From: G963665005 sp963665005
GTDB lineage: Bacteria; Bacillota; Clostridia; Christensenellales; SZUA-584
Direction of reading: 5' to 3'
DNA: 64,000 nt
Assembly: GCA_963665005.2 (NCBI GenBank)
Contig: CAXXTQ010000001.1
Span: 2,108,001-2,172,000 of the forward strand
The notes beneath the pieces were generated by a model. The model did not search any database and was not told where the DNA came from. It saw only the letters and a list, made by a program, of their open reading frames with translations. Of this stretch, positions 1 to 9,023 are shown piece after piece (position 1 is the stretch's first letter; every line of letters begins with the position of its first letter). Position numbers and translations under genes: made by a program.

Positions 1-34
1 CAATAACCAGTAGAATTGCTATTACTTTTTTCAT
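1..34 (-). CDS. 5' end of a secreted or membrane protein (partial)
   Basis: Only the first eleven codons are inside the window. They read MKKVIAILLVI, the positively charged and then hydrophobic start of a signal peptide. A strong GGAGG lies eight bases upstream of the ATG, so the start is credible. It is the last visible gene of the glycyl-radical cluster, where a substrate-binding lipoprotein of a transporter would be a natural member, but the visible residues cannot show that. Confidence 0.5.
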   Translation of the reverse strand, partial: MKKVIAILLVI

Positions 35-213
35 TTCCTTTTCCTCCTTTTTTTGCGGAACATGCCGCTAAATTATTAAACTATTGCACATTCATTAATT
101 ATTCAAGCCTTCATCAAAAACCACATTTTTGTATTGCTCTATCTGATTTTTCTTTAATCCATTTGACCATTTTTCAGCTTTGAAGCCGGTACATGGATTG
201 GAAGGCAATCCTC

Positions 214-768
214 TTAGAATATAAGCCGTATACTCATTTCAGTACCATCATTCGCCTTGGAACCGTAACATACCGTCTTTCTGGAATCCAGAAAGCCACC
301 ATCAGTTTCAACCAGATCTCCGTATCGAGGCATCAAGCATTGAGCGGGGCCATTAAGAGCATACGGAGCACAGTGCCATACGCCTTTTGGTATAACGATC
401 CCTTCATCGGGGCCTACAATAAAAGCCCTTGCTTTGTCAACATCGGGTTTGTCCCCCGCCGGCGCCCCGACGTATACGATTTCCTTTCCGCCCATTGGTA
501 TAAAGCATTCGGCCGTTCCTTTGTGGCACTCCATCCAATCGGTCAGCTTACCAGGATCCTTTGGTTTAAACGTAAGTAGCGCTACCGACAATACACCTTT
601 TTCTCCTTTTAAGACGGGCAGCAGCTCCCAATATACCGTCAAATTTGATCCGGTATTTTCCATTGTGAGTTTGCTTGTTTCCTTTCGTCCAACTATATAT
701 CCGTAAGGTGCAAACTCTTCCGGCGTTACGTCCGATAATCTTTCCAGTTTGACATCAACTGCTTTCAT
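214..768 (-). CDS. AllA-like (ureidoglycolate lyase family) cupin
   Basis: The 184-residue protein has the single-domain cupin layout of the ureidoglycolate lyase (AllA) family. It opens with the family-like stretch VTPEEFAPYGYIV, has a central segment ending MECHKGTAECFIPMGG, and a late segment with PKGVWHCAPYAL, whose histidines fit the cupin site. AllA splits ureidoglycolate to glyoxylate and urea, but no other purine-catabolism gene is nearby. A role in the neighbouring glycyl-radical pathway is therefore more likely than allantoin breakdown. The start has an AAAGGAGA site about eight bases upstream. The gene follows the ROK-like gene by about 70 bases and is probably in the same transcript. 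Family assignment is fairly secure; the substrate is not known. Confidence 0.72.
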   Translation of the reverse strand: MKAVDVKLERLSDVTPEEFAPYGYIVGRKETSKLTMENTGSNLTVYWELLPVLKGEKGVLSVALLTFKPKDPGKLTDWMECHKGTAECFIPMGGKEIVYVGAPAGDKPDVDKARAFIVGPDEGIVIPKGVWHCAPYALNGPAQCLMPRYGDLVETDGGFLDSRKTVCYGSKANDGTEMSIRLIF

Positions 769-837
769 AGTATTAATCTCCTTTAATTATATTTAAGTTT
801 AATCTCATCCATAAAACATCATTTCGGTATTCGCTTA

Positions 838-2613
838 TCAGATCTTTGCACTCCTTGCAAAATAGATCGCCCCTACTGATTGCGCAAATTGTGCCACTGT
901 ATACTCCGGATGTGCTTTTAACTGCTTCATCAATGGTGTATTCGCCATGTCTTCGTTGGCTACACTCAATACCATGCTCGGGGCCACTCTTTTTGCGCCT
1001 TCCCGCATGAGCTTAAAGCAAGTTTTGTTTTTTACCAATCTACCGAATAGGACACGCTCTTTTGTCAGCGGAGACAAAATAGCTTCTGTCTCGATCCATA
1101 CAATCGCCAAATGTTCGCCAATTTCTTTGAATATTCGATCGCAGACCGGGCAGCATTCCCGGTCAGGCAGCGACATTAAAAACTCCAAAAACGGTTTTCG
1201 CAGATCAACCGGCTCCGCAGGTACATATAGCCCGCCATTCCGTTCAACAATGAATCCTTTTTCAAACAACTCCTTGTAAATATCCGGCCTATCCTGCTTA
1301 AAATACTTAATTGCCAGCCGAAACACACCATACTGACTTGTATATTTTTGAACGGTTCCCGATACATCTGTGTTAAAGTTATTGACCGACCGCAAATCAT
1401 CACATTCAAACGCTCGTTGGCTATAGCTGCCCAGATCCACCACATAATTATACGCTTCCAGCGGAATCTCCGGAATACTTCCGTTTTCATCCACCCATCC
1501 GGTACCAAGCTCTGTGCCCATTGTGTGCGCGAACACACCGTCTTTTATCCGTTCTTCCCCTTCACCATACGCAAGCTCCACTGCCGCTGTAAATGCCGCC
1601 ATAGATCCATCATTGGTCATATTTACAACACCGTCATCTTTGCAGTGCATATGTAATATTTGATCCAGATTGCTTAGCTTTCTAAATTCCTCTTCAAAAT
1701 CAAGCGAGTCGTTTTCCCTGGCCCCTTTAACTTTTGACACTTCTCCGCCAACGATTTTATTTCTAACAACAACATCCGGGAAGCACATCCCAATGCCGTC
1801 GAATAGAACCACCTGATCTTTATAAAGGCTTTCACCAAATCGATTACATCGATCGATATCATCCATTTTGGCATGTTTGTCAAGCGCGATATCAAGTATC
1901 TTGCCCATCACTTCATTCCCGCCTAATAGTTCAAATGTTGCTTTAATGCGCAGCAACTTTATTAGCTCAACGATTGAATCAATTATGCTGTCGATCGTCA
2001 GATAACTTGCAGGGAACCAGTCATATTCCTTGAAGCATAGGATCCTATCGTCCGAAGATACCGCAAGCTTGATATCTGTTCCGCCGATATCAATACCACA
2101 CATCAACCCTTTGAGTTTATTGACTGTTTCGATGTGCCTTGTCTTCCGCACTTCTCGTCTTTTAGAAGTATTGCTTTCCGGCTTGTTTCTAATATCCTTC
2201 GTTTCTATGCTGAACCGACCGCCGTACAAAGCTTCATTCAACCGATCCGCAACGTTGATCCCACGTGCATAACCTGTCCTTTGCTTTCTCGTTTCATTGA
2301 TACCAAAAACTTCGTCGAGTTTTGATACCAAATTTCCAACCTGCACATTTTGAGTGTCATAGTACACCGTCAGTTTTCTTCCGCCCACCGCCGAAATAAT
2401 GTTATAAATCTTCCCGTAAAAATAATCTTCGATTAACGCCTGTTCTTTGAATGTGCCGGGCAAATAAAAACTAAAATTCCTGCATTCACCTGCTTCGATC
2501 ATATCCATTGTAAGATAAATCAATGTTTTTTCTTTCAAAGCAGTAAATGCATGTACGACATCCGATATATAAACCGTCTCGTCTCTTTTTGCCGCTGCTG
2601 CAAGTTCTTTCAT
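838..2613 (-). CDS. ROK-like / sugar-kinase-fold ATPase protein with N-terminal extension
   Basis: The 591-residue protein has a clear phosphate-1 loop of the actin/hexokinase/ROK fold at about residues 172-182 (CGIDIGGTDIKLAV). A second glycine-rich segment, HTMGTELGTGWVDENG, lies near residue 365 and resembles the ATPase-core segments of ROK kinases. The first 165 residues are not typical of ROK kinases (about 300 residues) and form an extra unassigned region. A Cys-x2-Cys pair (CCPVC) lies near residue 495. The gene begins eight bases after the activase stop, with GGAGG about 12 bases upstream, so it is co-transcribed with the glycyl radical enzyme. It may phosphorylate a substrate or product of that enzyme, or act as an ATP-dependent activator. 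That role is inference from position. Confidence 0.6.
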   Translation of the reverse strand: MKELAAAAKRDETVYISDVVHAFTALKEKTLIYLTMDMIEAGECRNFSFYLPGTFKEQALIEDYFYGKIYNIISAVGGRKLTVYYDTQNVQVGNLVSKLDEVFGINETRKQRTGYARGINVADRLNEALYGGRFSIETKDIRNKPESNTSKRREVRKTRHIETVNKLKGLMCGIDIGGTDIKLAVSSDDRILCFKEYDWFPASYLTIDSIIDSIVELIKLLRIKATFELLGGNEVMGKILDIALDKHAKMDDIDRCNRFGESLYKDQVVLFDGIGMCFPDVVVRNKIVGGEVSKVKGARENDSLDFEEEFRKLSNLDQILHMHCKDDGVVNMTNDGSMAAFTAAVELAYGEGEERIKDGVFAHTMGTELGTGWVDENGSIPEIPLEAYNYVVDLGSYSQRAFECDDLRSVNNFNTDVSGTVQKYTSQYGVFRLAIKYFKQDRPDIYKELFEKGFIVERNGGLYVPAEPVDLRKPFLEFLMSLPDRECCPVCDRIFKEIGEHLAIVWIETEAILSPLTKERVLFGRLVKNKTCFKLMREGAKRVAPSMVLSVANEDMANTPLMKQLKAHPEYTVAQFAQSVGAIYFARSAKI

Positions 2614-2620
2614 TTTTATG

Positions 2621-3523
2621 TTATGCCTCCATAATATCAGAAACTATTTTTCTCTTTTGGGCCATCTGTTGCTCTGTTAACGGTTCAACACCTTTACCAA
2701 CCTTATATATCTCATCAATCATACCAAACTTATTTTCCGCCAAAGGATTATAATTCAATAGCTCTATTTCAACATTCTTTCTAACTCCAGACACAAAGTT
2801 TGCTATACTGCGTATATTCTCATCATCCTCAGTGAATCCCGGTATCAGCGGAATCCGGACACATATATCTGCACCTGCATCACAAAGCGTTCGAAAATTG
2901 TTCAATATAATCTGATTGCCGACTCCAATAATCTTTTTGTGCCTATCATTATCAAATATTTTGATATCAATAAAGAACTGATCGACCACCCGCACAAAGC
3001 TTAAAACATCCTCTTCGCCTGCATACAAACACGTTTCCACAGCCGTATTCATTCCGTTCTGTTTGCAAAGTTTGAGTACAGACAGGCTGAACGGCACCTG
3101 TGCCATTGGTTCTCCGCCCGAAAGCGTTACCCCGCCTTTCGACATATAGAATATTTCGTCTTTTGTCGCTTCTTTATATGCCTGTTTCGCAGTCATCATC
3201 CTGCCGTTCAGCTTCAGCGCGTTACTCGGGCAAGCCGTTGTGCAGTTCGTATCAAGCACGCATTTTTGCCGATCAATAACCACCTTGGCACAATCAAGCC
3301 GGATCGCATGTCGATTGCATGTACGCTCGCATTCTCCGCATCCTACACAAAGAGCAGCCGCCCATATAAGTTCTACCGCCTTTGTTCTGCCTTCCGGATT
3401 ATGACACCACGGGCACCGAAGCGGGCATCCTTTTAGAAACAGCGTTGTTCTTATGCCTTCACCATCATGTAATGCAAACCGTTTGACATCAAAGATAACA
3501 CCTTGTGTTTCAGCTCCCGTCAT
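2621..3523 (-). CDS. Glycyl-radical enzyme activating enzyme (radical SAM)
   Basis: This activase installs the glycyl radical on its partner enzyme using S-adenosylmethionine and a 4Fe-4S cluster. The radical-SAM motif is near residue 30 (FLKGCPLRCPWCHNPEG, the CxxxCxxC of the PflA family). It is followed by two ferredoxin-like cysteine clusters (CVGCGECERTC and a more divergent CVLDTNCTTAC), the arrangement found in activases of dehydratase-type glycyl radical enzymes rather than in plain PflA. SGGEP near residue 160 is the conserved SAM-contact segment. I start at the ATG at 3523 because GAGGA sits seven bases upstream. A TTG five codons earlier is possible but has no better site. The start overlaps the stop of the glycyl-radical gene by 14 bases, which suggests translational coupling. 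Confidence 0.93.
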   Translation of the reverse strand: MTGAETQGVIFDVKRFALHDGEGIRTTLFLKGCPLRCPWCHNPEGRTKAVELIWAAALCVGCGECERTCNRHAIRLDCAKVVIDRQKCVLDTNCTTACPSNALKLNGRMMTAKQAYKEATKDEIFYMSKGGVTLSGGEPMAQVPFSLSVLKLCKQNGMNTAVETCLYAGEEDVLSFVRVVDQFFIDIKIFDNDRHKKIIGVGNQIILNNFRTLCDAGADICVRIPLIPGFTEDDENIRSIANFVSGVRKNVEIELLNYNPLAENKFGMIDEIYKVGKGVEPLTEQQMAQKRKIVSDIMEA

Positions 3524-5885
3524 AGCAAGTCCTCGCAATTATTTCATCCTGCAAATCAGGTGCAAGCTCTGTGAAGTAAGCGGTATATCCGGCAACTCTT
3601 ATTGTCAGGCTCTTATATTGTTCCGGATTTTTTTGCGCCTTTATAAGTTCCTCTTTGGTTATTACATTAAACTGAACATGCGTAACTTTCAGCGCAATAA
3701 ACGCTTTTAAAAAATCAATGAACTTTTCAGTATCCTTTATGCTTTTAAAAATATCCGGTGAAAACTTCATGTTTAAAAGCGTACCGTTGCTGCCAAGCAT
3801 GGAGTCAACTTTTGAGACAGATTTCAGATGTGCTGTCGGCCCGTTAATATCTCTCCCGTATACCGCAGACAGTCCGCCGTCGGCCAACGGTTGTCCGGCT
3901 TTCCTGCCGTCCGCTGTTGCCCCGACATTCGCCCCCATCGGCACATGCGCAGAAACGGTATATAATCCGGTATGATAGATACCGCCTCTTGCGTTTTTTA
4001 ACCCGTTAAACTTGTCGGAAAAGTACTCTATCCACCGATGGGCGATCTCATCAACCCATTCAACATCATTGCCATACTTGGGTGCTTTGTTCAGCATCTT
4101 GAGCCGCAGCAATTCTGCATTGTTATAGTCTTCGCGCAGCGCTTTCAATAATGCTTCTTTTCCCACGGTTCCTTCATCGAAAACAAGCTTCTTGATCGCC
4201 GCCAGACTGTCCGCTATGTTTGCCGGCTGAATCGCTTGAATGCCTGATAAGTTATATTTTGCACCACCACCGGTAACGTCTATGCCCTTCTCTATACAAT
4301 CATCAATAACAGAAGACAGAAATGCGGACGGCAGTATTTCACAATGTAGCTTTTCAACCACTTCGCAGCATGGTATCATTCTGTCGAAAAAGAAATCGAT
4401 TTGCTGTTCAAATGCATTTTCCAAGTCGGCGTATGTGTCAAAATCCACAAGCGTGCCTGTTTGCGCACCCATCTGTTTGCCCGTTTGCAGACAGACACCA
4501 TCGTTCAGCGCAAGTTCCAGAGCTTTGACCAGATTGAACATCGCCGCATCGCTCCATCCCAAAGCATTTCCGTGGGTGGTCAGTTCCACACAGCCAACAA
4601 TCGCGTAATTATATGCATCATCATTTTTGATCCCTTTGCTCATCAGCGCAGGAATGACCGCCTCATCATTAAACAACTGTGGCATACCGCTGCCTTTACC
4701 AATAACTCGCGCACACCATCTTAAAAACTCATACGGCGATCCGGCAAAGACACGCGCAGACAAGTTTGGTTGCGGTAATCCAAGATGCTCTTGTGCCTTT
4801 AAGAACAGATACGACAGCTCATTCGTCGCGTCTTTCCCGTCTTGCGTCTGTCCTCCGACAGCAACGTTGAACCCAATCGGAAAACCTGCAAAGTATTTGG
4901 CGCTGTTTGCGCTTCTCAAATATACGATCTGATTAAATTTCAGCACAATGCACTCAATAATCTCAAGCGCGTCCGCGTAGTCGATTTCACCGCTGCGCAG
5001 ATCTTTTTGAAAATACGGCAACAGATATTGATCCATTCTGCCCGGAGAAAACGATGATGCATTCGATTCCATTTGCAGAATTACAAATAGAAACCAAGCG
5101 GATTGAACGGCTTCACGAAAACCGGCAGCAGGTGCTTCTTGAATTGCTTCGCACATCATCGCAATATTCAGGTATTCTTGCTTTTGCTTCGCATCCTTCT
5201 CATTTTCTGCGATCTGTCTGGCAAGCTCAGCATAACGTCCAATAAAGAGCACAGCCCCTTCTAAAGCAATCTTCATCGCTTGATAGAATTCTCTCTCATC
5301 GTGTGCGCAAACTTCCAGGTTCGCATTCACTTCATCGAGCAAACCGCGCGGACCCTTTGTCAGCCATTTCTCCGTATTTGGACAAATATGCCCTTGCGCA
5401 TGGTCTGTTTGGTTTATTTTCGCCACTTTCCCAATCAGTGATTTTTCTTCACCGATCAACTCTGCCACCTTATCTTCCAGCGTCTTGCCTTTCCAATACG
5501 GCAAAATCTCATTTCTGAAAGTCTCTATATCTTCTTTTTTTACTTTGAATTTGTCCTGCGGTCGATCATATAACGATTCAATTTCATCGTCTACCCATGA
5601 TATTCCCGATTCGGGGAAAATAACACCGGCTCTCACACCAGCAGTTCTATTGCCCACAATCAATTCACCTTGATCAATGCGTATATCAATCTGCTTCAGC
5701 GATTCATAGAGGCTCAGCGCTCTTTTAATCACAATTGATGCATCTTCATTTTTCCGATAGACCTTTGTGATAATTCTCGCCTGCTCTATCGAAGCATACC
5801 GCTGCTCATCAAGCATGTCCTTTTTGAGCTGCTTAATTCGGATCGCCTGTTCTAAATTTTCGATTTTTCTAATGCATTCTTTCAT
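3510..5885 (-). CDS. Glycyl radical enzyme, GCVE-type dehydratase/lyase family
   Basis: This is a full-length pyruvate formate-lyase-like protein of 791 residues. The catalytic thiyl cysteine is Cys432 in IVGCVELTTHG, with Glu434 two residues on. The GCVE signature is that of glycyl radical dehydratases and C-N or C-S lyases (glycerol and hydroxyproline dehydratase, choline TMA-lyase and relatives), whereas PFL itself has a Cys-Cys pair. The radical glycine is Gly766 in RVAGYTAYF, followed by the typical QDEIIART tail. The usual proline after GCVE is leucine here, so I do not assign it to a characterised subgroup. I start at the ATG at 5885; a TTG 13 codons earlier is open but has no ribosome site. 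The activase follows directly. The GRE is presumably cytosolic and active only without oxygen. Confidence 0.9.
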   Translation of the reverse strand: MKECIRKIENLEQAIRIKQLKKDMLDEQRYASIEQARIITKVYRKNEDASIVIKRALSLYESLKQIDIRIDQGELIVGNRTAGVRAGVIFPESGISWVDDEIESLYDRPQDKFKVKKEDIETFRNEILPYWKGKTLEDKVAELIGEEKSLIGKVAKINQTDHAQGHICPNTEKWLTKGPRGLLDEVNANLEVCAHDEREFYQAMKIALEGAVLFIGRYAELARQIAENEKDAKQKQEYLNIAMMCEAIQEAPAAGFREAVQSAWFLFVILQMESNASSFSPGRMDQYLLPYFQKDLRSGEIDYADALEIIECIVLKFNQIVYLRSANSAKYFAGFPIGFNVAVGGQTQDGKDATNELSYLFLKAQEHLGLPQPNLSARVFAGSPYEFLRWCARVIGKGSGMPQLFNDEAVIPALMSKGIKNDDAYNYAIVGCVELTTHGNALGWSDAAMFNLVKALELALNDGVCLQTGKQMGAQTGTLVDFDTYADLENAFEQQIDFFFDRMIPCCEVVEKLHCEILPSAFLSSVIDDCIEKGIDVTGGGAKYNLSGIQAIQPANIADSLAAIKKLVFDEGTVGKEALLKALREDYNNAELLRLKMLNKAPKYGNDVEWVDEIAHRWIEYFSDKFNGLKNARGGIYHTGLYTVSAHVPMGANVGATADGRKAGQPLADGGLSAVYGRDINGPTAHLKSVSKVDSMLGSNGTLLNMKFSPDIFKSIKDTEKFIDFLKAFIALKVTHVQFNVITKEELIKAQKNPEQYKSLTIRVAGYTAYFTELAPDLQDEIIARTCYDGS

Positions 5886-6243
5886 GATTAGACCCCAATT
5901 TTTCGCTCGCCTATTGAAAATCAAATTGTAAAATTCCTATTTATAATATTGCATATACGATTGATTTCACTCATATTATAGAACACCATCCCGTACGATA
6001 TAACCGTTTATCACGCACAATATGTATCCTAAAATGAACCTGTCTTTTTTGATTGTTTCGCAAAACTGAAGATATTTGGCATAAGAAAGCTGACCACGTA
6101 TGCGGATGTATAAATACCCACGCAGTTACAACTGGATGATATTGTATCAATATGCTTCTTTACATGTTAGCCGATCTCTGCCGCAATATCTTTTTCTGTT
6201 CGTCTCCGTTATCTTACCCCGATGCCAAGCTTCAAGGCGCAAA
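5886..6243. other. Intergenic region upstream of the glycyl radical enzyme
   Basis: These 358 bases separate the shikimate-dehydrogenase-like gene from the glycyl-radical gene and probably carry the promoter of the latter on the minus strand. A minus-strand reading frame of about 50 codons (roughly 5978-6130) lacks a start and resembles nothing I recognise. No clear terminator or repeat is visible. Confidence 0.3.
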
Positions 6244-7104
6244 TTAACTCATTGCCTCCTCAAATGCTCTAAGCATCACCGTTTTATCCGGTTTCATCCC
6301 TGTCCACATCTCAATATTAATTGCTGCCTGATTGATAAGCATTCCTGTGCCCGTATTCCACCGCGCGCCCTTTGCCTGTGCCGCACGCAAGAATGGTGTA
6401 ACCGCAGGATTTGGGATAACATCCTGAACAAACATATCCGCATGAATTGAATCAACATCAATATTGGGCATAGCATCTACATCCGGATATAGTCCCACCG
6501 GCGTTGCATTAATCAAAATATCTGTGTCTTGAGGCGCTTTATATGTATGATCCCAAGTAACGTATGTGCTATCATTCGCAATATCATTCAACACCGCCAT
6601 AAGACTTTTACCGATCTCAGCATCCTCGGGACGATTTACTATCGTGATACTACCTGCACCTGCCAGACTCAATTCAACACTGATGGCTCTTGCCGCTCCG
6701 CCCGCACCCAGAATTACGATTTTTTTGTTTTTGGGATTAACATTATTATCCGTCAGCGATTCCATAAACCCTTTTCCGTCCGTATTTTCACCAAAGAGTT
6801 TCCCATCGGTATTCACGATCATATTCACTGCGCCAATCAAAGCAGCGCTTTCAGAAAGCTCATCCAAATACTCAAGCACATTAATTTTGTGCGGCAACGT
6901 ACAGTTGATACCCCGCATTTTGAACGCTTTTAAGCCCTCAATCGCCTTGCCGAGATCCTCCGGCTCAACGTCGATAGTCAAAAAACGCCAGAGATCCAAA
7001 CTCATATCCTTAAACGCTGCTTCTTGAATGACAACACCGGGGTTTTCTGCCACAGGATGGCCAAAAACTCCAACTAAACTATCCAGATAATTCTGTTCTT
7101 TCAT
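6244..7104 (-). CDS. Shikimate/quinate dehydrogenase-like oxidoreductase
   Basis: The protein has the two-domain layout of shikimate dehydrogenases: an N-terminal substrate domain with NCTLPHK (the catalytic lysine segment, normally NVTVPHK), NTDGKGF, then a Rossmann domain with GAGGAARAI and an NADP-type loop ending IVNRPEDAE. The first substrate motif is altered. Where true AroE has GxPxxHSxSPxxHN, this protein reads GHPVAENPGVVIQEAAF, so both shikimate-binding serines are missing. It is therefore more likely a paralogue acting on another polyol or cyclic hydroxy acid, fitting its place beside the glycyl radical enzyme. I start at the ATG at 7104 (MKEQNYL), where GGAAAGG lies eight bases upstream. 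The longer frame to 7170 begins with GTG and lacks a ribosome site. The resulting 286 residues match the family length. Confidence 0.85.
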   Translation of the reverse strand: MKEQNYLDSLVGVFGHPVAENPGVVIQEAAFKDMSLDLWRFLTIDVEPEDLGKAIEGLKAFKMRGINCTLPHKINVLEYLDELSESAALIGAVNMIVNTDGKLFGENTDGKGFMESLTDNNVNPKNKKIVILGAGGAARAISVELSLAGAGSITIVNRPEDAEIGKSLMAVLNDIANDSTYVTWDHTYKAPQDTDILINATPVGLYPDVDAMPNIDVDSIHADMFVQDVIPNPAVTPFLRAAQAKGARWNTGTGMLINQAAINIEMWTGMKPDKTVMLRAFEEAMS

Positions 7105-7387
7105 ATCGCTAAACCTTTCCATTCCATAATATTTTTCAATAATGTTATACTGTTCAACAGTCTGCATCACATAAAAAACCTTATAATTATAGAGTCCCCT
7201 GCATGAAGAAATAGAGATTTTTTAACGCGTTTCACTACAACGATACGCGTATACCGTATATTAATTCTCTGCTACGATATTTATACTACAATAAAACTAT
7301 AAACTCCAAAACCTCTATTACAATACGAAAAGTATCTTTTTATGAACTAATATGATTTTTTTATTGGCTGGCCGCGCTTGCAGACGC

Positions 7388-8224
7388 TTAGACAGGATCC
7401 ATTCCTTTTGATTTGGTTTTTTCACTTTTTCGATATTCTGATGGCGACATGTTCGTACATTTCCGAAAAGCTCTATAAAAATACTTTGATGAATTATATC
7501 CAATAATGCTTGATATTTCTTCTACACCAGTATCCGTAGAAACCAAAAGTTTCTTAGCGGCATTTATTCGAATCAGCCTTAAATATTCGATTATTGACAT
7601 GCCCATTTCCTGTTTAAAATATCGGCTTAAATATGATTTGCTTACATATATCAAATCCGCTAATTGCCCGACTGTTATAGCTTCCGCCACATTGCTTTGC
7701 ATATACAAAACCACTTTGCTTAGAGGATCCGCTTTTTGACTGTTATCAAAGCTCAGTCTTGCAATCAGCATTGCAGCCAATTTAATATAATGATCTATCA
7801 TCACTTTGGAAGGTGTGTCGCTTTTATATTCTGCGTGCAGCTTTTCCAGCACCCATTTTATACTCGAATCTTTATCTTGAATATGGATAACATCTTTCAG
7901 TTCAAACCCTGGTATGTTTACCCAAATACAAATGATTTCCTGGTGATGATTCATCTGGAGAAGTTCCGTATGATAAACATTCTGCGGGTAGATAACGATA
8001 TCGTAAAAAGATGCTTGAACGGTTTTCTCCTTTGCCGACACTTCAGCATTGCCATATAAAAAATATAGTAGTTCAATGCAATCGTGTTTATGGCTCTCAA
8101 AATTCCATATGCTACTCTTTTCATCAAACTGCTCACAAAATAATATTTCTGGTTTTACTTTTGACAAAGCTTCGCAAAATCCTTCGAAGCCATTTGAATA
8201 ATAGCCCTCATCCGAATCTTTCAT
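7388..8224 (-). CDS. AraC-family transcriptional regulator with cupin sensor domain
   Basis: This 278-residue protein has an N-terminal cupin-like sensor (about residues 20-150, with HKHDCIELLYFLYG) and a C-terminal pair of helix-turn-helix motifs typical of AraC/XylS regulators. The first HTH is around ITVGQLADLIYVSKSYLSRYFK, and the family signature IGYNSSKYFYRAFRKCTNMSPSEYR comes second. The start at 8224 has GGAGG nine bases upstream; the 35 extra codons before it have no ribosome site. It lies at the head of the glycyl-radical cluster on the same strand and probably senses a cluster substrate and activates its transcription. The effector is unknown. Confidence 0.88.
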   Translation of the reverse strand: MKDSDEGYYSNGFEGFCEALSKVKPEILFCEQFDEKSSIWNFESHKHDCIELLYFLYGNAEVSAKEKTVQASFYDIVIYPQNVYHTELLQMNHHQEIICIWVNIPGFELKDVIHIQDKDSSIKWVLEKLHAEYKSDTPSKVMIDHYIKLAAMLIARLSFDNSQKADPLSKVVLYMQSNVAEAITVGQLADLIYVSKSYLSRYFKQEMGMSIIEYLRLIRINAAKKLLVSTDTGVEEISSIIGYNSSKYFYRAFRKCTNMSPSEYRKSEKTKSKGMDPV

Positions 8225-8329
8225 ATACCATAACCTCCTCACACCAATAAGTTGGCCTGTCTCACCCGTTAATACTACAAAGTTAAAATGAATTTTATAG
8301 CAATGATATTCTGTTAGATATCTGGCCAC

Positions 8330-8826
8330 GGATACAAGCGGTCGATATCTCGATGAACAGTAAGGCCTGAATGCACTGTAAAAATTTCATTTTGCCCAAT
8401 AGGGATTCTTTTATTCTTTCATTAATTATAGTATCAAACATTCTGTTGTTTAACAACTCATACCTTCGCTGCGCTGTGGCAGGCCCTCCTGCATGTTGCC
8501 GTTAAGGAATTCGATATAACTGCTCTTACAACAGCTACCTCATACGATGAGCATATTTGCAACTTCCCCCTTCAAAAGCAAATTCGCCGAAAATCATTGT
8601 TATTATGGGTTTGTATATACACTGAATGTCCTCAAAACAGTACACTTCCTTCAATTTCTCTTGTGCCTTTTCCCATCATATCTGTTTGGATACAAATATG
8701 CATATACAATCATCGTTATATTATGTATCACTTAGTTCTTCGATTAATACTCTTTTCAGGTCAATATTAATGCTGCCAATAACTTGCTTATATAATTTTT
8801 CATTTATTTTGGAAAGATAATTAAAA
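8330..8826. other. Non-coding or degraded stretch
   Basis: About 500 bases hold no gene with a start and ribosome-binding site. A plus-strand frame from about 8456 to 8690 is open but lacks a start and family features. I see no RNA gene here. The stretch leads into the first tRNA-Ser-like scar, so it may be decayed island-edge DNA. Confidence 0.35.
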
Positions 8827-8841
8827 CCCCTCTCTCCGCCA
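8827..8841 (+). repeat. tRNA-Ser 3'-end-like scar 1 (putative att remnant)
   Basis: The bases CCCCTCTCTCCGCCA read like the 3' half of a T-arm plus acceptor stem and discriminator of a bacterial tRNA-Ser, ending in CCA. No tRNA body precedes it. The next 80 or so bases resemble those after scar 3 at 36754 (shared TTTCGGA, ACAGAAT, GATAA and GACGTGCTTTTATC blocks). Partial tRNA ends of this kind are left when islands integrate at tRNA genes. The assignment rests on remembered tRNA-Ser sequences, not a search. Confidence 0.45.
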
Positions 8842-8888
8842 TAATTTCGGATAGGACAGAATAATTAGCTTCTGTTCGATAAAGTTTT

Positions 8889-8914
8889 AAAGCACGTCGT
8901 TTCTGACGTGCTTT
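8889..8914. terminator. Rho-independent terminator hairpin
   Basis: A perfect ten-base stem (AAAGCACGTC / GACGTGCTTT) with a six-base loop lies here. On the plus strand the stem runs into a short T tract, as behind a tRNA. On the minus strand it lies about 110 bases beyond the last ECF transporter gene and could end that operon. Confidence 0.7.
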
Positions 8915-9023
8915 TATCTTACCATCAGAACAATTTAATTCTATTATCAGTGCAATTAAAATTTAGCTTTTATAACTACAGATCAATATAAATCTGCGTT
9001 GCAAATATCCCCGGCGTTTTCTA

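Noticed and set aside
1741..1755. TTCTCCGCCA inside the ROK-like gene as a further tRNA-Ser scar
   Set aside because: It is coding sequence for Gly-Gly-Glu on the minus strand; the same ten bases occur at 26570 for the same reason. Only the three intergenic copies with longer matches were kept.
8456..8690. A plus-strand protein fragment in the gap after the AraC gene
   Set aside because: The frame is open but shows no start, ribosome site or recognisable motif.
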